A stretch of DNA of 64,000 nucleotides from Hyphomonas sp. (GTDB lineage Bacteria > Pseudomonadota > Alphaproteobacteria > Caulobacterales > Hyphomonadaceae): NCBI GenBank assembly GCA_020638455.1, contig JACKIK010000003.1, positions 186,001-250,000 on the forward strand. The letters are read 5' to 3'. Below the pieces are notes generated by a model that saw nothing but the letters and a program-made list of their open reading frames with translations, was not told the DNA's origin and did no database searches. Each line of letters begins with the position of its first letter. Position 1 is the stretch's first letter. Position numbers and translations under genes: made by a program. Shown here one piece after another: positions 25,681-33,779 of this stretch.

Positions 25681-26787
25681 TCAATAAATCACCACGCTCC
25701 GAATACTCTCGCCCGCATGCATCAACTCGAACGCATCGTTGATCTTTTCCAGCGGCATCACATGCGTGATCATCGGGTCGATCTGGATCTTGCCGTTCAT
25801 GTACCAGTCGACGATCTTCGGCACGTCGGTGCGGCCCTTGGCGCCGCCAAAGGCCGTGCCGCGCCAGTTGCGGCCCGTCACCAGCTGGAACGGCCGTGTG
25901 CTGATTTCCTTGCCCGCTTCCGCCACACCGATGATGACTGAGGTGCCCCAGCCGCGATGGCAGCATTCCAGCGCCTGCCGCATCACATCCGTATTGCCCG
26001 TGCAGTCGAAGGAATAATCCGCCCCGCCATCGGTCAGCTCCACGAGATGCGCCACCACATCCTTGGTCTCGCGCGGATTGACGAAGTGCGTCATGCCGAA
26101 TTTCTCGCCCCACTCTTTCTTCGAGTTGTTGATGTCGACGCCGACGATCTTGTCCGCCCCCGCCATCTTCGCGCCCTGGATCACGTTGAGACCGATGCCG
26201 CCAAGGCCGAACACGACGACATTGTCGCCCACCTGCACCTTCGCCGTGTTCACCACCGCGCCGACGCCCGTCGTCACGCCGCAGCCGACATAGCAGGCCT
26301 TGTCGAAGGGCGCGTCGTCGCGGATCTTCGCCACGGCGATCTCTGGCAGAACGGTGAAGTTCGAGAAAGTCGAACAGCCCATATAATGGAAGATCGTCTG
26401 GCCCTTGTAGCTGAACCGGCTCGTCCCGTCCGGCATCAGGCCCTTGCCCTGCGTCGCGCGGATCGCGGTGCAGAGGTTCGTCTTGCCGGAGAGGCAGCTT
26501 TTGCACTGGCGGCATTCCGGCGTGTAGAGCGGGATCACATGGTCGCCCGGCTGAACGCTGGTCACGCCCTTGCCCACCTCGCGCACGATGCCCGCGCCTT
26601 CATGGCCGAGAATGCTCGGGAAGATGCCTTCCGAGTCGAACCCGTCCAGCGTGTAGGCGTCGGTATGGCAGATGCCGGTCGCCATGATCTCGACCAGCAC
26701 TTCGCCCTCCTTCGGGCCTTCGAGATCCACTTCCACGATCTCGAGCGGCTTCTTGGCTTCGAAGGCGACGGCGGCACGGGTTTTCAT
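25681..26787 (-). CDS. adhC: S-(hydroxymethyl)glutathione dehydrogenase (class III alcohol dehydrogenase)
   Basis: Oxidises S-hydroxymethylglutathione, formed from formaldehyde and glutathione, to S-formylglutathione with NAD+. The 368-residue medium-chain zinc dehydrogenase shows the catalytic-zinc region GICHTDAYTLDGFDSEG and GHEGAGIVREVG, the structural-zinc cysteines in CRQCKSCLSGKTNLC, the third catalytic ligand in GCGVTTG and the NAD motif GLGGIGLN. The ATG at 26787 with GAGGAG upstream is the family start. The matching hydrolase is at 20740-21585. Its leader carries repeated TCCGGA motifs. Confidence 0.95.
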   Translation of the reverse strand: MKTRAAVAFEAKKPLEIVEVDLEGPKEGEVLVEIMATGICHTDAYTLDGFDSEGIFPSILGHEGAGIVREVGKGVTSVQPGDHVIPLYTPECRQCKSCLSGKTNLCTAIRATQGKGLMPDGTSRFSYKGQTIFHYMGCSTFSNFTVLPEIAVAKIRDDAPFDKACYVGCGVTTGVGAVVNTAKVQVGDNVVVFGLGGIGLNVIQGAKMAGADKIVGVDINNSKKEWGEKFGMTHFVNPRETKDVVAHLVELTDGGADYSFDCTGNTDVMRQALECCHRGWGTSVIIGVAEAGKEISTRPFQLVTGRNWRGTAFGGAKGRTDVPKIVDWYMNGKIQIDPMITHVMPLEKINDAFELMHAGESIRSVVIY

Positions 26788-26809
26788 ATTCGGACTTCTC
26801 CTCGTTCGT

Positions 26810-26873
26810 TCGGACCCTGTCCGGACTGTTTTCGGGCTGTTTCCGGTCCATGTCCGGACCTTTTTCCGGACCG
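26810..26873. repeat. Clustered TCCGGA repeats in the adhC leader
   Basis: The palindrome GTCCGGAC occurs at 26819-26826 and 26852-26859, with related TTCCGGTCC at 26841-26849 and TTCCGGACC at 26864-26872, all inside 64 bp upstream of adhC and 83 bp or more before dapB. The spacing is irregular, about 11-17 bp between motif centres. This looks like an operator array or a slipped repeat. Confidence 0.55.
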
Positions 26874-26956
26874 ACTGTTTCAGCTTAATCCCCCTCAGGC
26901 AAGGCACTTGCGGGCCGCCGGTTTCCCCACTCCGAAACGCCGCTATAAGGAGCGCC

Positions 26957-27790
26957 ATGTCCTCTGCGCGCTCCTCCGATTCGTTCTCTGTCGCCATTGC
27001 CGGCGTTGCCGGCCGCATGGGGCGCCAGCTCGCCGCCGTCGCCTACCGCCATCGCCTCGCCATTGCCGGCGGCAGTGAGGTCGCTGGCGCGCCCGAGCTC
27101 GGCTCAGATATCGGCACGCTCGCCGGCCTGCCGCCCCTCGGCCTGACGCCCCAATCCGACCCTGTTGCCGCGGCTGCAGGTGCGGATGTCTGGCTGGATT
27201 TCACCCGCCCCGAGGCGACCCTTGCCGCGCTCGACGCGCTCAAGCACACCAATGTCCGCGCCGCGATCATCGGCACGACGGGATTTACCGACGCAGAAGA
27301 AAACGAGATCGCCCGCGCCGCCGCCGGCCTCGTCATCGTCAAGTCGGGCAGCTTCGCCCTCGGCATCAAGCTGCTCGAATCCCTCATCCGCCGCGCCGCC
27401 GCCAGCCTCGGCCCGGACTGGGACATCGAGGTGCTGGAGACCCACCATAACCGGAAAGTCGATGCTCCATCCGGCACCGCGCTGATGCTTGGCGAGGCCG
27501 CTGCGGAAGGCCGAGGAAAATCGCTCGCCGAGCTGCGTGCCGGTCCGTATGACGGGCGCGATGCGGCCCGGGCGCCGGGAAAGATCGGCTTCTCCGTCCG
27601 CCGAATGGGAGGCGTGATCGGCGAGCATTCCGTATCCTTCGCCTCCGACACAGAAATCGTGACGCTCAGCCACACCTCCCTCGATCGCGCGATGTTCGCC
27701 GAAGGTGCAATAAAAGCAGCCGCCTGGGCCCTTAACCAAAGCCCCGGCCTCTACAGTATGGACGACGTTCTGGGGCTTTCCGGCAACTAG
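26957..27790 (+). CDS. dapB: 4-hydroxy-tetrahydrodipicolinate reductase
   Basis: NAD(P)H-dependent enzyme of the lysine and diaminopimelate pathway. The 277-residue protein has the nucleotide-binding start VAIAGVAGRMGRQLAAVA, VWLDFTRPEATLAAL, IGTTGFT and the active-site block LETHHNRKVDAPSGTALMLGEA with catalytic His and Lys. The C-terminus GLYSMDDVLGL is typical. AAGGAG lies 9 bp before the ATG at 26957. It is divergent from adhC. Confidence 0.95.
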   Translation: MSSARSSDSFSVAIAGVAGRMGRQLAAVAYRHRLAIAGGSEVAGAPELGSDIGTLAGLPPLGLTPQSDPVAAAAGADVWLDFTRPEATLAALDALKHTNVRAAIIGTTGFTDAEENEIARAAAGLVIVKSGSFALGIKLLESLIRRAAASLGPDWDIEVLETHHNRKVDAPSGTALMLGEAAAEGRGKSLAELRAGPYDGRDAARAPGKIGFSVRRMGGVIGEHSVSFASDTEIVTLSHTSLDRAMFAEGAIKAAAWALNQSPGLYSMDDVLGLSGN

Positions 27791-27836
27791 GCCCGCAACA
27801 CACGCACCCCGATCAGCTGAATCCGGGTTGACGGGC

Positions 27837-27863
27837 AATTTGTGCATGGCAGCATGACAAATT
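27837..27863. promoter_or_regulatory. Inverted repeat upstream of the PTS EIIA gene
   Basis: Perfect 7-bp arms AATTTGT (27837-27843) and ACAAATT (27857-27863) lie 25 bp before the EIIA start codon. Position and symmetry fit an operator. The dapB stop is 46 bp upstream, with no terminator visible. Confidence 0.3.
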
Positions 27864-27888
27864 CGTCACACGGTCTGGAAGTGCGTGA

Positions 27889-28293
27889 ATGATCGGAATC
27901 GTTGTCGTCAGCCATGGCAAGCTCTCGAGGGAGCTGGTCTCAGCGACAGAACATGTCGTCGGTGAGCAGATGCGTTTTCGCTCGATCTCGATCGAGGCCG
28001 AAGACGATATCGAGGCCCGCCGCGACCAGATCCGCGAAACAGCCAAGGCCTGCGACACGGGACAGGGCGTTATCATCCTCACTGACATGTTCGGCGGCAC
28101 GCCCTCCAATCTCGCCATGTCGGTGATGAGCGCCGGCAATATCGAAGTGATTTCCGGGGTGAACCTGCCGATGCTGATCAAGCTGGCCGAGGTGCGCCAC
28201 GAGCTGCCGCTGGCGGAAGCCGCCCGGATTGCCGCGGACGCAGGCCGCCGGTACATCAACATCGCCTCCGAACTGCTCGCGAAATCCTCCTGA
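27889..28293 (+). CDS. PTS EIIA component, mannose family (PtsM-like)
   Basis: A 134-residue EIIA-Man-fold protein: GIVVVSHGKLSRELVSATE with the phospho-acceptor His9, then VIILTDMFGGTPSNLAMS and NLPMLIKLAEVR. In alphaproteobacteria a lone EIIA of this type and HPr form a regulatory phosphorelay with no sugar permease. The gene is followed 8 bp later by the HPr gene, as expected. The usual upstream HPr kinase (hprK) is not here; dapB takes that position. Confidence 0.9.
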   Translation: MIGIVVVSHGKLSRELVSATEHVVGEQMRFRSISIEAEDDIEARRDQIRETAKACDTGQGVIILTDMFGGTPSNLAMSVMSAGNIEVISGVNLPMLIKLAEVRHELPLAEAARIAADAGRRYINIASELLAKSS

Positions 28294-28301
28294 TCCCCGC
28301 A

Positions 28302-28610
28302 ATGCTGCAGAGAACCGTGCCCGAAGCCCGACAGAGCGCCACCATTATCAACCGCAAGGGCCTGCACGCGCGCGCCTCGGCGAAACTGTCCAAACTGGCG
28401 AGCGAGTTCGAATCGAAAGTCGTCGTCAGCCATGATGGCCAGGAAGCGGACGCCCGCTCGATCATGGATCTCCTGATGCTGGTCGCCGCACAGGGCTGCG
28501 AAGTCGAGCTTGCGGCCAGTGGGCCGGACGCAGCCGAGGCCGTCACCGCCATCGCCAGCCTGATCGCCGACGGATTCGGCGAACGCGGCGAAAGCGACGT
28601 GCTTTACTAG
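28302..28610 (+). CDS. ptsH: HPr-family phosphocarrier protein
   Basis: A 102-residue HPr: IINRKGLHARASAKL with the phosphorylated histidine and adjacent arginine, and the serine phosphorylation region ARSIMDLLML. It passes phosphate from EI to EIIA proteins. The serine site suggests control by an HPr kinase encoded elsewhere. It is co-transcribed with the EIIA gene 8 bp upstream. The N-terminus has a 13-residue extension before the usual start. Confidence 0.92.
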   Translation: MLQRTVPEARQSATIINRKGLHARASAKLSKLASEFESKVVVSHDGQEADARSIMDLLMLVAAQGCEVELAASGPDAAEAVTAIASLIADGFGERGESDVLY

Positions 28611-28630
28611 ACTGACCCCGAATGGCGCTT

Positions 28631-28680
28631 ACCCCGGCGAACGCCGGGGGCCAGCTCTGGATACCGGCTTGCGCCGGTAT
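28631..28680. repeat. Palindromic repeat pair, family 1 copy B
   Basis: Hairpin CCCCGGC/GCCGGGG at about 28632-28649, then CCAG...TGG, then hairpin ATACCGGC/GCCGGTAT to 28680. It has the same plan as the copies near 25.6 and 45.9 kb. It sits just after ptsH and before the tmRNA promoter. Confidence 0.75.
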
Positions 28681-28707
28681 GAGCGCGGATTGCGGAGATG
28701 TTTCGCG

Positions 28708-28722
28708 CTAACCGTTGGTTAA
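28708..28722. promoter_or_regulatory. Possible CtrA site upstream of tmRNA
   Basis: CTAACCGTTGGTTAA matches the CtrA consensus TTAA-N7-TTAA except for its first base. It lies about 45 bp upstream of the tmRNA -10 element. tmRNA level is cell-cycle regulated in Caulobacter, which makes the match worth noting; it may still be chance. Confidence 0.3.
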
Positions 28723-28765
28723 CCCTCCCGCCGCCTTTGCCTCTTTCGCGCTGGCCCGCCTGCTC

Positions 28766-28772
28766 CTATATT
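28766..28772 (+). promoter_or_regulatory. Probable -10 element of the tmRNA promoter
   Basis: CTATATT lies 6-7 bp before the inferred 5' end of the tmRNA acceptor piece. No convincing -35 match was found. Confidence 0.4.
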
Positions 28773-28778
28773 GGAAGG

Positions 28779-29102
28779 GTCTTCGGACTATGGCGATAAA
28801 CGCGCGTGCAATAAGCGGATCGGACCCGGGGGCGGTACCCGGCGGCTCCACCAAAAGCAGGTTCAGGCGGCTCACCTTCGCCTGTTTCTGACGGGGCCGA
28901 AACAGTGTCGACGGACGTGTAAAGACGAGGCTTTCGCTCGGCTGGGCTCCGTTAGAAGCCCATCGCAAATAGTCGCAAACGACAACTTTGCTGAAGGTGA
29001 ACTGCTCGCAGCGTAAGCTGTGCGTGGATTACCGCTTTAACTCCTAGGGATTCAGACCCCTAGGCGGGGCCCGGAGGCGCCTGGCAACAGAAGCCTCCAC
29101 CT
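28779..29102 (+). ncRNA. ssrA: Permuted two-piece transfer-messenger RNA
   Basis: tmRNA rescues stalled ribosomes and tags the nascent peptide. The alphaproteobacterial permuted layout is clear. The acceptor piece comes first and ends CGGCTCC-A-CCA (28843-28853), with a T-arm-like hairpin CCGGG/CCCGG just before. After a removable spacer the coding piece starts GGGGCCG (28893-28899), which pairs with CGGCTCC to form a 7-bp acceptor stem. The tag frame at 28975-29013 encodes ANDNFAEGELLAA, then TAA. Hairpins CCTAGGG/CCCCTAGG and GGAGGC/GCCTCC (29073-29098) close the 3' part. The ends are accurate to about 10 bases. SspB, which binds this tag, is encoded at 35311. Confidence 0.93.
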
Positions 29103-29117
29103 TCCCTCCTTCGATGC

Positions 29118-30314
29118 CTACAAATTCACCGGCTCGCCCGAGGCCGCAGACCGGTAGATCGCATCGACCAGCCTTATGTCGCGCAGGCCCATTTCGCCCG
29201 GTGTGCGGATCGCCACGCCTTCGCGGATCGCATCCGCGAAATGCGCGCACATCTGCGCGAACTGCACGCCGGAGTCGCCCGGCGTCAGCACCTCGCTCGA
29301 CCCGTCGCGCACCAGCGTCAGCGTGTTGCCGGCATAGCCGTTCGCCGGCTGCATCAGCAGCTTGCCGGCCTCGCCGTACACATTCGACATGTTCAGCGTG
29401 TCGGCATCGTAGGACGTCATCAGGTTTGCCACTGCGCCGGATGGGAAATGCAGTTCCGTCTTCACCGTGGAGAACACTTCGCTGAAACGGGGGTCGCCCT
29501 TCGGCTGCTCCGTCCAGCCCTGCACGCTGACCGGCAGCTCACCCGACAGGTAGAGCGCCACCTGCAGGCCATAGAGGCCGTAATCCTCCAGCGGCCCACC
29601 ACCGGCGAGTGCCTTTGCCAGCCGCCAATTGTCCGCCGGCGTCTCCTTGCCGACCCTGTAATTGTTGGCTGTCTCGATGGTCTGGATTTTCCCGACCACG
29701 CCCTGCCGCATCAGCTCCGTCGCCTTGAGGTTCACCGGCTCGAAATGACAGCGATAGGCGATCATCAGCTTCCTGCCCGCGCCTCTGGAAGCCGCGATCA
29801 TCCGCTCGCACTCGGCCGGTGTCAGTGCCATCGGCTTTTCACAGATCACATGCTTGCCGGCGGCGAAGGCATATTCGGTCCAGTCGGCATGCAGCCCCGT
29901 CGGCAGCACGATATAGACCGCCTCGATCCGGTCATCGTCGGCGATCTTCGAGAAGGTGTCATAGGAATAGATCGCATCGTCAGGCAGGCCATAGGCCGCC
30001 GCCACTTTCGCCGCCTTCTCCGGATTGCCGGACACGACCGCCGCCACATGCGTGCGCTCCGCCGTTGCCAGGGCCGGCATCGCCTTGCCGATGGCGTAGC
30101 CGCCGAGACCCACGACTGCGACACCGATGCTGCCTGCCTTCGGCGGAGGCGGCGGCGTCTCGGGCAGGGAGCCCCAGTTCGGCCAGGGCCGGCCGATTGC
30201 CTGCCGCGGAATCGAGGCCTGGGCCTGCGCGCAGGCGGCCAGCCAGGGTGTCGCCGCAAGACCCGCGCCTGTCAGCTGCAGGAAATTCCTGCGCGAATGC
30301 CCGCGATCCGTCAT
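29118..30314 (-). CDS. Tat-exported Gfo/Idh/MocA-family oxidoreductase
   Basis: 398 residues. The N-terminus MTDRGHSRRNFLQLTGAGLA is a twin-arginine signal (SRRNFLQ), followed by a proline-rich linker, so the enzyme is exported folded with its cofactor, as glucose-fructose oxidoreductase is. The Rossmann motif GVAVVGLGGYAIGKAMP, the family signature CEKPMALTPAECERM and the C-terminal region with VKTELHFPSGAVANLM are present. The substrate is probably a sugar or cyclitol. The ATG at 30314 has GGAGG upstream and starts just before the signal. The 3' end lies 16 bp from the tmRNA gene. Confidence 0.88.
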   Translation of the reverse strand: MTDRGHSRRNFLQLTGAGLAATPWLAACAQAQASIPRQAIGRPWPNWGSLPETPPPPPKAGSIGVAVVGLGGYAIGKAMPALATAERTHVAAVVSGNPEKAAKVAAAYGLPDDAIYSYDTFSKIADDDRIEAVYIVLPTGLHADWTEYAFAAGKHVICEKPMALTPAECERMIAASRGAGRKLMIAYRCHFEPVNLKATELMRQGVVGKIQTIETANNYRVGKETPADNWRLAKALAGGGPLEDYGLYGLQVALYLSGELPVSVQGWTEQPKGDPRFSEVFSTVKTELHFPSGAVANLMTSYDADTLNMSNVYGEAGKLLMQPANGYAGNTLTLVRDGSSEVLTPGDSGVQFAQMCAHFADAIREGVAIRTPGEMGLRDIRLVDAIYRSAASGEPVNL

Positions 30315-30419
30315 GCCGTCCTCCCTCCGGTCTTTGTTAGCGGTATCATCGACTTGCGACGGCACTGCGGTCAAGCCCGGATCCGCCCAGGGTCAACACA
30401 TTCGCGTGAGAGCCGTGTC

Positions 30420-30851
30420 CTATTTCTTCAGCCGGTCCAGCTCGTCGCTGATGGTCTCCATCAGTTCCGGATGGTTGGTCTGGATGTCGGCGATGGACGT
30501 GGCGATCCGTGTCTGGACCTCGGCAAACTCCTGCATGTGCCCGCCGAATATCTGCATGGCCCGCATGCTGTCCATCTTGCCGCCCAGCTCGTCCTGCATG
30601 GCGTTGAGACCGTCGACGGCGACTTTCAGTTGCACTGCGGCCGTCTTGGCGCTGTCCTCGTCCTTGACGGTTTCGAGCGCATCGGCAACGCGGGTCAGTT
30701 CGTTGATGTAGGCTTCACCGATGTCGCTGGCAGACGATTTCGCCGTGATATCGGCGCCCGTCTTGCCCTCGATCTTATCGTGTTTCTTGCCACAGCCTGT
30801 GAGCAGCAGCGCGCCTGCCAGCAGGCCAGATGTGATCAATCCGGTTCTCAT
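30420..30851 (-). CDS. Small helical lipoprotein of unknown function
   Basis: 143 residues. The signal MRTGLITSGLLAGALLLTGCGKK has lipobox LLTGC. The mature part is helical and charged (GEAYINELTRVADALETVKDEDSA, then VDGLNAMQDELGGKMDSM), suggesting a periplasmic helical bundle. No family recognised. The start at 30851 puts the signal peptide at the N-terminus; the longer frame to 30902 does not. Confidence 0.75.
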   Translation of the reverse strand: MRTGLITSGLLAGALLLTGCGKKHDKIEGKTGADITAKSSASDIGEAYINELTRVADALETVKDEDSAKTAAVQLKVAVDGLNAMQDELGGKMDSMRAMQIFGGHMQEFAEVQTRIATSIADIQTNHPELMETISDELDRLKK

Positions 30852-30977
30852 GATCCGTCCCTTCTTTGACGCGGGCAAAGCCGACCACAGAAGCCCCGAC
30901 AATTCAACTGGCCCCGGCTAAAGGCATCGCGCGTCCGGGCGCTTCCCGTGAACCCCAGCGATGAAAGGAGACGAGCC

Positions 30978-31091
30978 ATGTTCCTGACTTCCTCCTTCCA
31001 CTTCATCGCAACAGGTTCACATGACACGACGCTTCTGGCGGCCGCTGATGGCCGCGCTTTCCCGGCTTTCACGCCGGTCCCCGAATTCTGA
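30978..31091 (+). CDS. Possible 37-residue leader or small protein
   Basis: An ATG preceded by AAAGGAGACGAGCC, one of the better ribosome-binding sites nearby, opens a 37-codon frame (MFLTSSFHFIATGSHDTTLL, then an Ala/Phe/Pro-rich tail). It overlaps the start of the next small frame at 31021 by 71 bases in another reading frame. It could be a leader that couples translation. No homology recognised. Confidence 0.3.
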   Translation: MFLTSSFHFIATGSHDTTLLAAADGRAFPAFTPVPEF

Positions 31092-31188
31092 CACAGACTC
31101 CCAGCGCGACCGCCGCCGCGCGGCGCGGGCCCTCGAAACGAAACTGCCCCCACACCTGCGCCGCGACATCGGTGCCGATGACGGCTGA
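31021..31188 (+). CDS. Small Arg-rich protein resembling DUF1127/YjiS
   Basis: 55 residues: MTRRFWRPLMAALSRLSRRS at the start and ETKLPPHLRRDIGADDG at the end. The C-terminal LPPHLRRDIG block is like the conserved end of DUF1127 (YjiS-like) proteins, small Arg-rich RNA-associated proteins common in alphaproteobacteria. The ribosome-binding site is weak (CAGGT), so translation may depend on the overlapping frame at 30978. Confidence 0.45.
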   Translation: MTRRFWRPLMAALSRLSRRSPNSDTDSQRDRRRAARALETKLPPHLRRDIGADDG

Positions 31189-31213
31189 CGGCCGGGGTCG
31201 GAAACCCCGGCCC

Positions 31214-31246
31214 CAAAATGGTGGCGGCGCCCAGGGAGGCGCCGCC
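31214..31246 (-). terminator. Probable terminator of the UrcA-family gene
   Basis: On the minus strand a stem GGCGGCGCC/GGCGCCGCC (31223-31246) is followed within three bases by ATTTT. It lies 40 bp after the UrcA-family stop codon. A second hairpin GCCGGGGT/ACCCCGGC (31191-31211) follows directly. Confidence 0.5.
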
Positions 31247-31285
31247 GGTCGTGGCTGATCAGGTGGAGGTAAATCGCCCCAGCCA

Positions 31286-31612
31286 CTATTCCTTTGAGGC
31301 AAATTGCTGGACCGGCTCCGGCGCACCGGTCAGGCTGCGATGCAGCGCGGTGAGTTGCGGCATGGCCGTCTGGCGAATGGCCTGGTCGAGCAGCTTCTGC
31401 TCGCACATCCTCTGTTCCTTGTAGCGGATCGACAGGATGCGGCTGTCGCTGCGACAGGCGCGATGCGCGGTCGACTGGAACGAGTTGTAGATCTGCTCAA
31501 TCGGCTGGTCGGTGTGATAGCTGAACACGGCCCGCGTGCCGGGGGCAGCGATGGCGGGTCCGGCGGCAGCGGTGATCAGGGCTGCAATCAGGGCAATACG
31601 GACGATCTTCAT
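31286..31612 (-). CDS. UrcA-family exported protein
   Basis: 108 residues. A cleavable signal MKIVRIALIAALITAAAGPAIAA is followed by an UrcA-like domain: AVFSYHTDQPIEQIYNSFQ, two cysteines (HRACRSDSR and RMCEQKLL) and AIRQTAMPQLTALHRSL. UrcA proteins are small periplasmic proteins of unknown function, frequent in Caulobacterales and Sphingomonadales. It is divergent from a CadC-like regulator with a 249-bp spacer. The ATG at 31612 starts the signal; frames running to 32347 are not credible. Confidence 0.8.
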   Translation of the reverse strand: MKIVRIALIAALITAAAGPAIAAPGTRAVFSYHTDQPIEQIYNSFQSTAHRACRSDSRILSIRYKEQRMCEQKLLDQAIRQTAMPQLTALHRSLTGAPEPVQQFASKE

Positions 31613-31861
31613 GGCCGGGGTCCTTTCAGGTTTCGGCTCGGGGTCTCTGCAGCGGTCGGGCTGTGCGGACCTCAATGCGCTAGTGCGCTCGCCCGGCCGG
31701 AAAGTCCTGAAGGCGATCTGATTTCTTCTGATGGATTTGTGAGGGCCTTGTTTCCAAAGGCGTTCGCCAGGTCCCGATCCGGATGCGCAGGGCCGGCCCC
31801 TGTGATAGAAGAAGGCATGACCCGTCGCGCCTGCGTGCAATGCGAATCGGGAGTGGAGCGC

Positions 31862-33769
31862 ATGACAACTGACCCTGGCGAGGCACAGGAGCTGTGGATC
31901 GGCACCTGCCGCGTGGATCCGGCGGGTCTTCGTGTCTACGGCCCGAATGGCGACGCCGCAGTCGAGCCGAAGGTCATGGAAGTCCTGCAGGTTCTGGCCG
32001 CCCATCCCGGCAAGGTCGTTCCGCGCAGCGACCTGCTCGAACAGGTCTGGGCGACCGAATATGGTGGCGATGAAAGCCTGACGCGTGCCATTTCCCTTCT
32101 TCGCAAGGCCTTCGAAGATGTGCATGGCGACCGCAATTTCATCCGCACCATTCCAAGGCGCGGCTACAGCCTGGTCGCCATCCCGGAAGCCGCCGATCCG
32201 GTGGATGCCGGCCGGCAGGCAGGTTTCAGAGCATCTCACCGGCGGGGTCCCGTCATCGCCGCGATCGCGGCGGCCGGACTGGCCGTGCTGGCTTTCGCCT
32301 CGCACCCATGGTCGAAGCCGGCCGCAAACCCTCCCTTTACGATGCAATCCATTGCACCCGTCGCCGTCGGCACGTTCGCCGTCGCCAGCCCTGAACCCGA
32401 CGTCGAGGAAGCGGCGGTGGCCTCACCCGGCACAATCCGGCAGGAATTGCTGCGCAACGGCATACCTGTCGCCACCCCGAACAGCAGCAATGGCAGACAG
32501 GCCGCATTCCGTCTGTCCGGCACGATCAGTTCACGCAATGGCGGGGCCCGCACCAATCTGCAGCTTGTCCATTCACCGTCCGGCCAGGTCGTCTGGGCCG
32601 CCAGCGTGGACGTCGGCGCCGGAGACCTCGTGAACCTCACGGATATCGTTGCCAACCGCGCCGCCCAGGTCCTTCGCTGCGCCGATGACGTGGCCGGCCT
32701 GATCCCGACCGGATCGCTGGATGCGGTCGCCGCTTATTTCCGGTTCTGTGCAAGCACGGCGATGGCGGACTGGAACGAATACATCTCGTTCACCCGGTCG
32801 ATCTACGAAAGCGATCCCGACAATCCCAACGCGCGCGCATTCCACGCGCTCAGCCTTGCAGCGGAATCGATCGCCATCACCAGCCTGCCGCCCGCGGACC
32901 GCACGGCACGCGCCGCCGAAGCCTTGCAGGTTGCAACCGACATACTCCGGACCGATCCCGACAATCCGGTGGCCAACCAGGCGATGGCATGGCTCGCCGA
33001 GAAGCAGGGCGACTGGCTGACCATCGAATCCTATCTCGCCCGGCCCGTGGCGAACGATTTGCTGCCGGCCGACATGCGGGCCCAGTATGGTTTCTTCCTG
33101 CGCCGCGTCGGCCGCAACAGGGATGCGATAGAGACCTACCGCGCCGCGCTGGCGGCGCAGCCGGCCCAGACCATGCTTCGCGTCCGGCTCGGCTGGCTGC
33201 TCGCCTCGCTCGGAGACTTCAGGGACGCAAACGAGCAATTCGCCTATATCGACCGCACGGATCCCGACTGGCCCGAATACCGGATCCGAAAAGACCAGAT
33301 CGCGTGGTTCTATGACGATCCGGCCACCGCGCTCCGGGCGATGGACACGGCGCAGGCGGCCGGGCCACCCGACACCTTCCAGACCTGCATGCGCCACTTT
33401 CTGGAAGCCAAGCTGTCCGGAACGTCCGATGTCGGTCCTGTGGTCGACTCATGCGCCACCATCCAGCCGGACTATCGATTGCGCATCTATACCCAGCTTG
33501 GACAGTTGGACCTCGCCTTCGCCCAGTCCACAGATGTGACGAGCGACCCGACGAATGGCTGGGAAATCGTTCTTTTCTATCCTGACATGGCGTCTTTCCG
33601 GCGCGATCCGCGGTTCTGGGATGTCGTCGCAAAACTGGGCCTTGCCAATTACTGGCTCACATCCGGGCACTGGCCCGATTTCTGTTCCGATCGGGACCTG
33701 CCGGAACCGTGCGAAACCGCTGCCCGCCGCGCGCAAACGAAACTGGCGAGCGCCGGCGCAAACCCGTAG
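31862..33769 (+). CDS. CadC-like membrane transcriptional regulator with TPR domain
   Basis: 635 residues. Residues about 10-107 are an OmpR-type winged helix (VEPKVMEVLQVLAAHPGKVV, ESLTRAISLLRKAFED, IRTIPRRGYSLVA). One transmembrane helix lies at 129-147. The periplasmic part has a CadC/FlgO-like region and TPR-type repeats from about residue 300. This design senses something outside the membrane and binds DNA inside. The neighbouring divergent UrcA gene is a plausible target. An upstream in-frame ATG at 31817 with GAAGAAGG is an alternative start. Confidence 0.82.
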   Translation: MTTDPGEAQELWIGTCRVDPAGLRVYGPNGDAAVEPKVMEVLQVLAAHPGKVVPRSDLLEQVWATEYGGDESLTRAISLLRKAFEDVHGDRNFIRTIPRRGYSLVAIPEAADPVDAGRQAGFRASHRRGPVIAAIAAAGLAVLAFASHPWSKPAANPPFTMQSIAPVAVGTFAVASPEPDVEEAAVASPGTIRQELLRNGIPVATPNSSNGRQAAFRLSGTISSRNGGARTNLQLVHSPSGQVVWAASVDVGAGDLVNLTDIVANRAAQVLRCADDVAGLIPTGSLDAVAAYFRFCASTAMADWNEYISFTRSIYESDPDNPNARAFHALSLAAESIAITSLPPADRTARAAEALQVATDILRTDPDNPVANQAMAWLAEKQGDWLTIESYLARPVANDLLPADMRAQYGFFLRRVGRNRDAIETYRAALAAQPAQTMLRVRLGWLLASLGDFRDANEQFAYIDRTDPDWPEYRIRKDQIAWFYDDPATALRAMDTAQAAGPPDTFQTCMRHFLEAKLSGTSDVGPVVDSCATIQPDYRLRIYTQLGQLDLAFAQSTDVTSDPTNGWEIVLFYPDMASFRRDPRFWDVVAKLGLANYWLTSGHWPDFCSDRDLPEPCETAARRAQTKLASAGANP

Positions 33770-33779
33770 GCGCAGCCGC

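Noticed and set aside
26810..26873. Possible CRISPR array at the adhC leader
   Set aside because: Motifs are only 8-10 bp, irregularly spaced and unequal, with no cas genes nearby.
28771..29016. 81-codon frame ending ANDNFAEGELLAA
   Set aside because: This is the tmRNA gene; only the last 13 codons are translated, as the tag.
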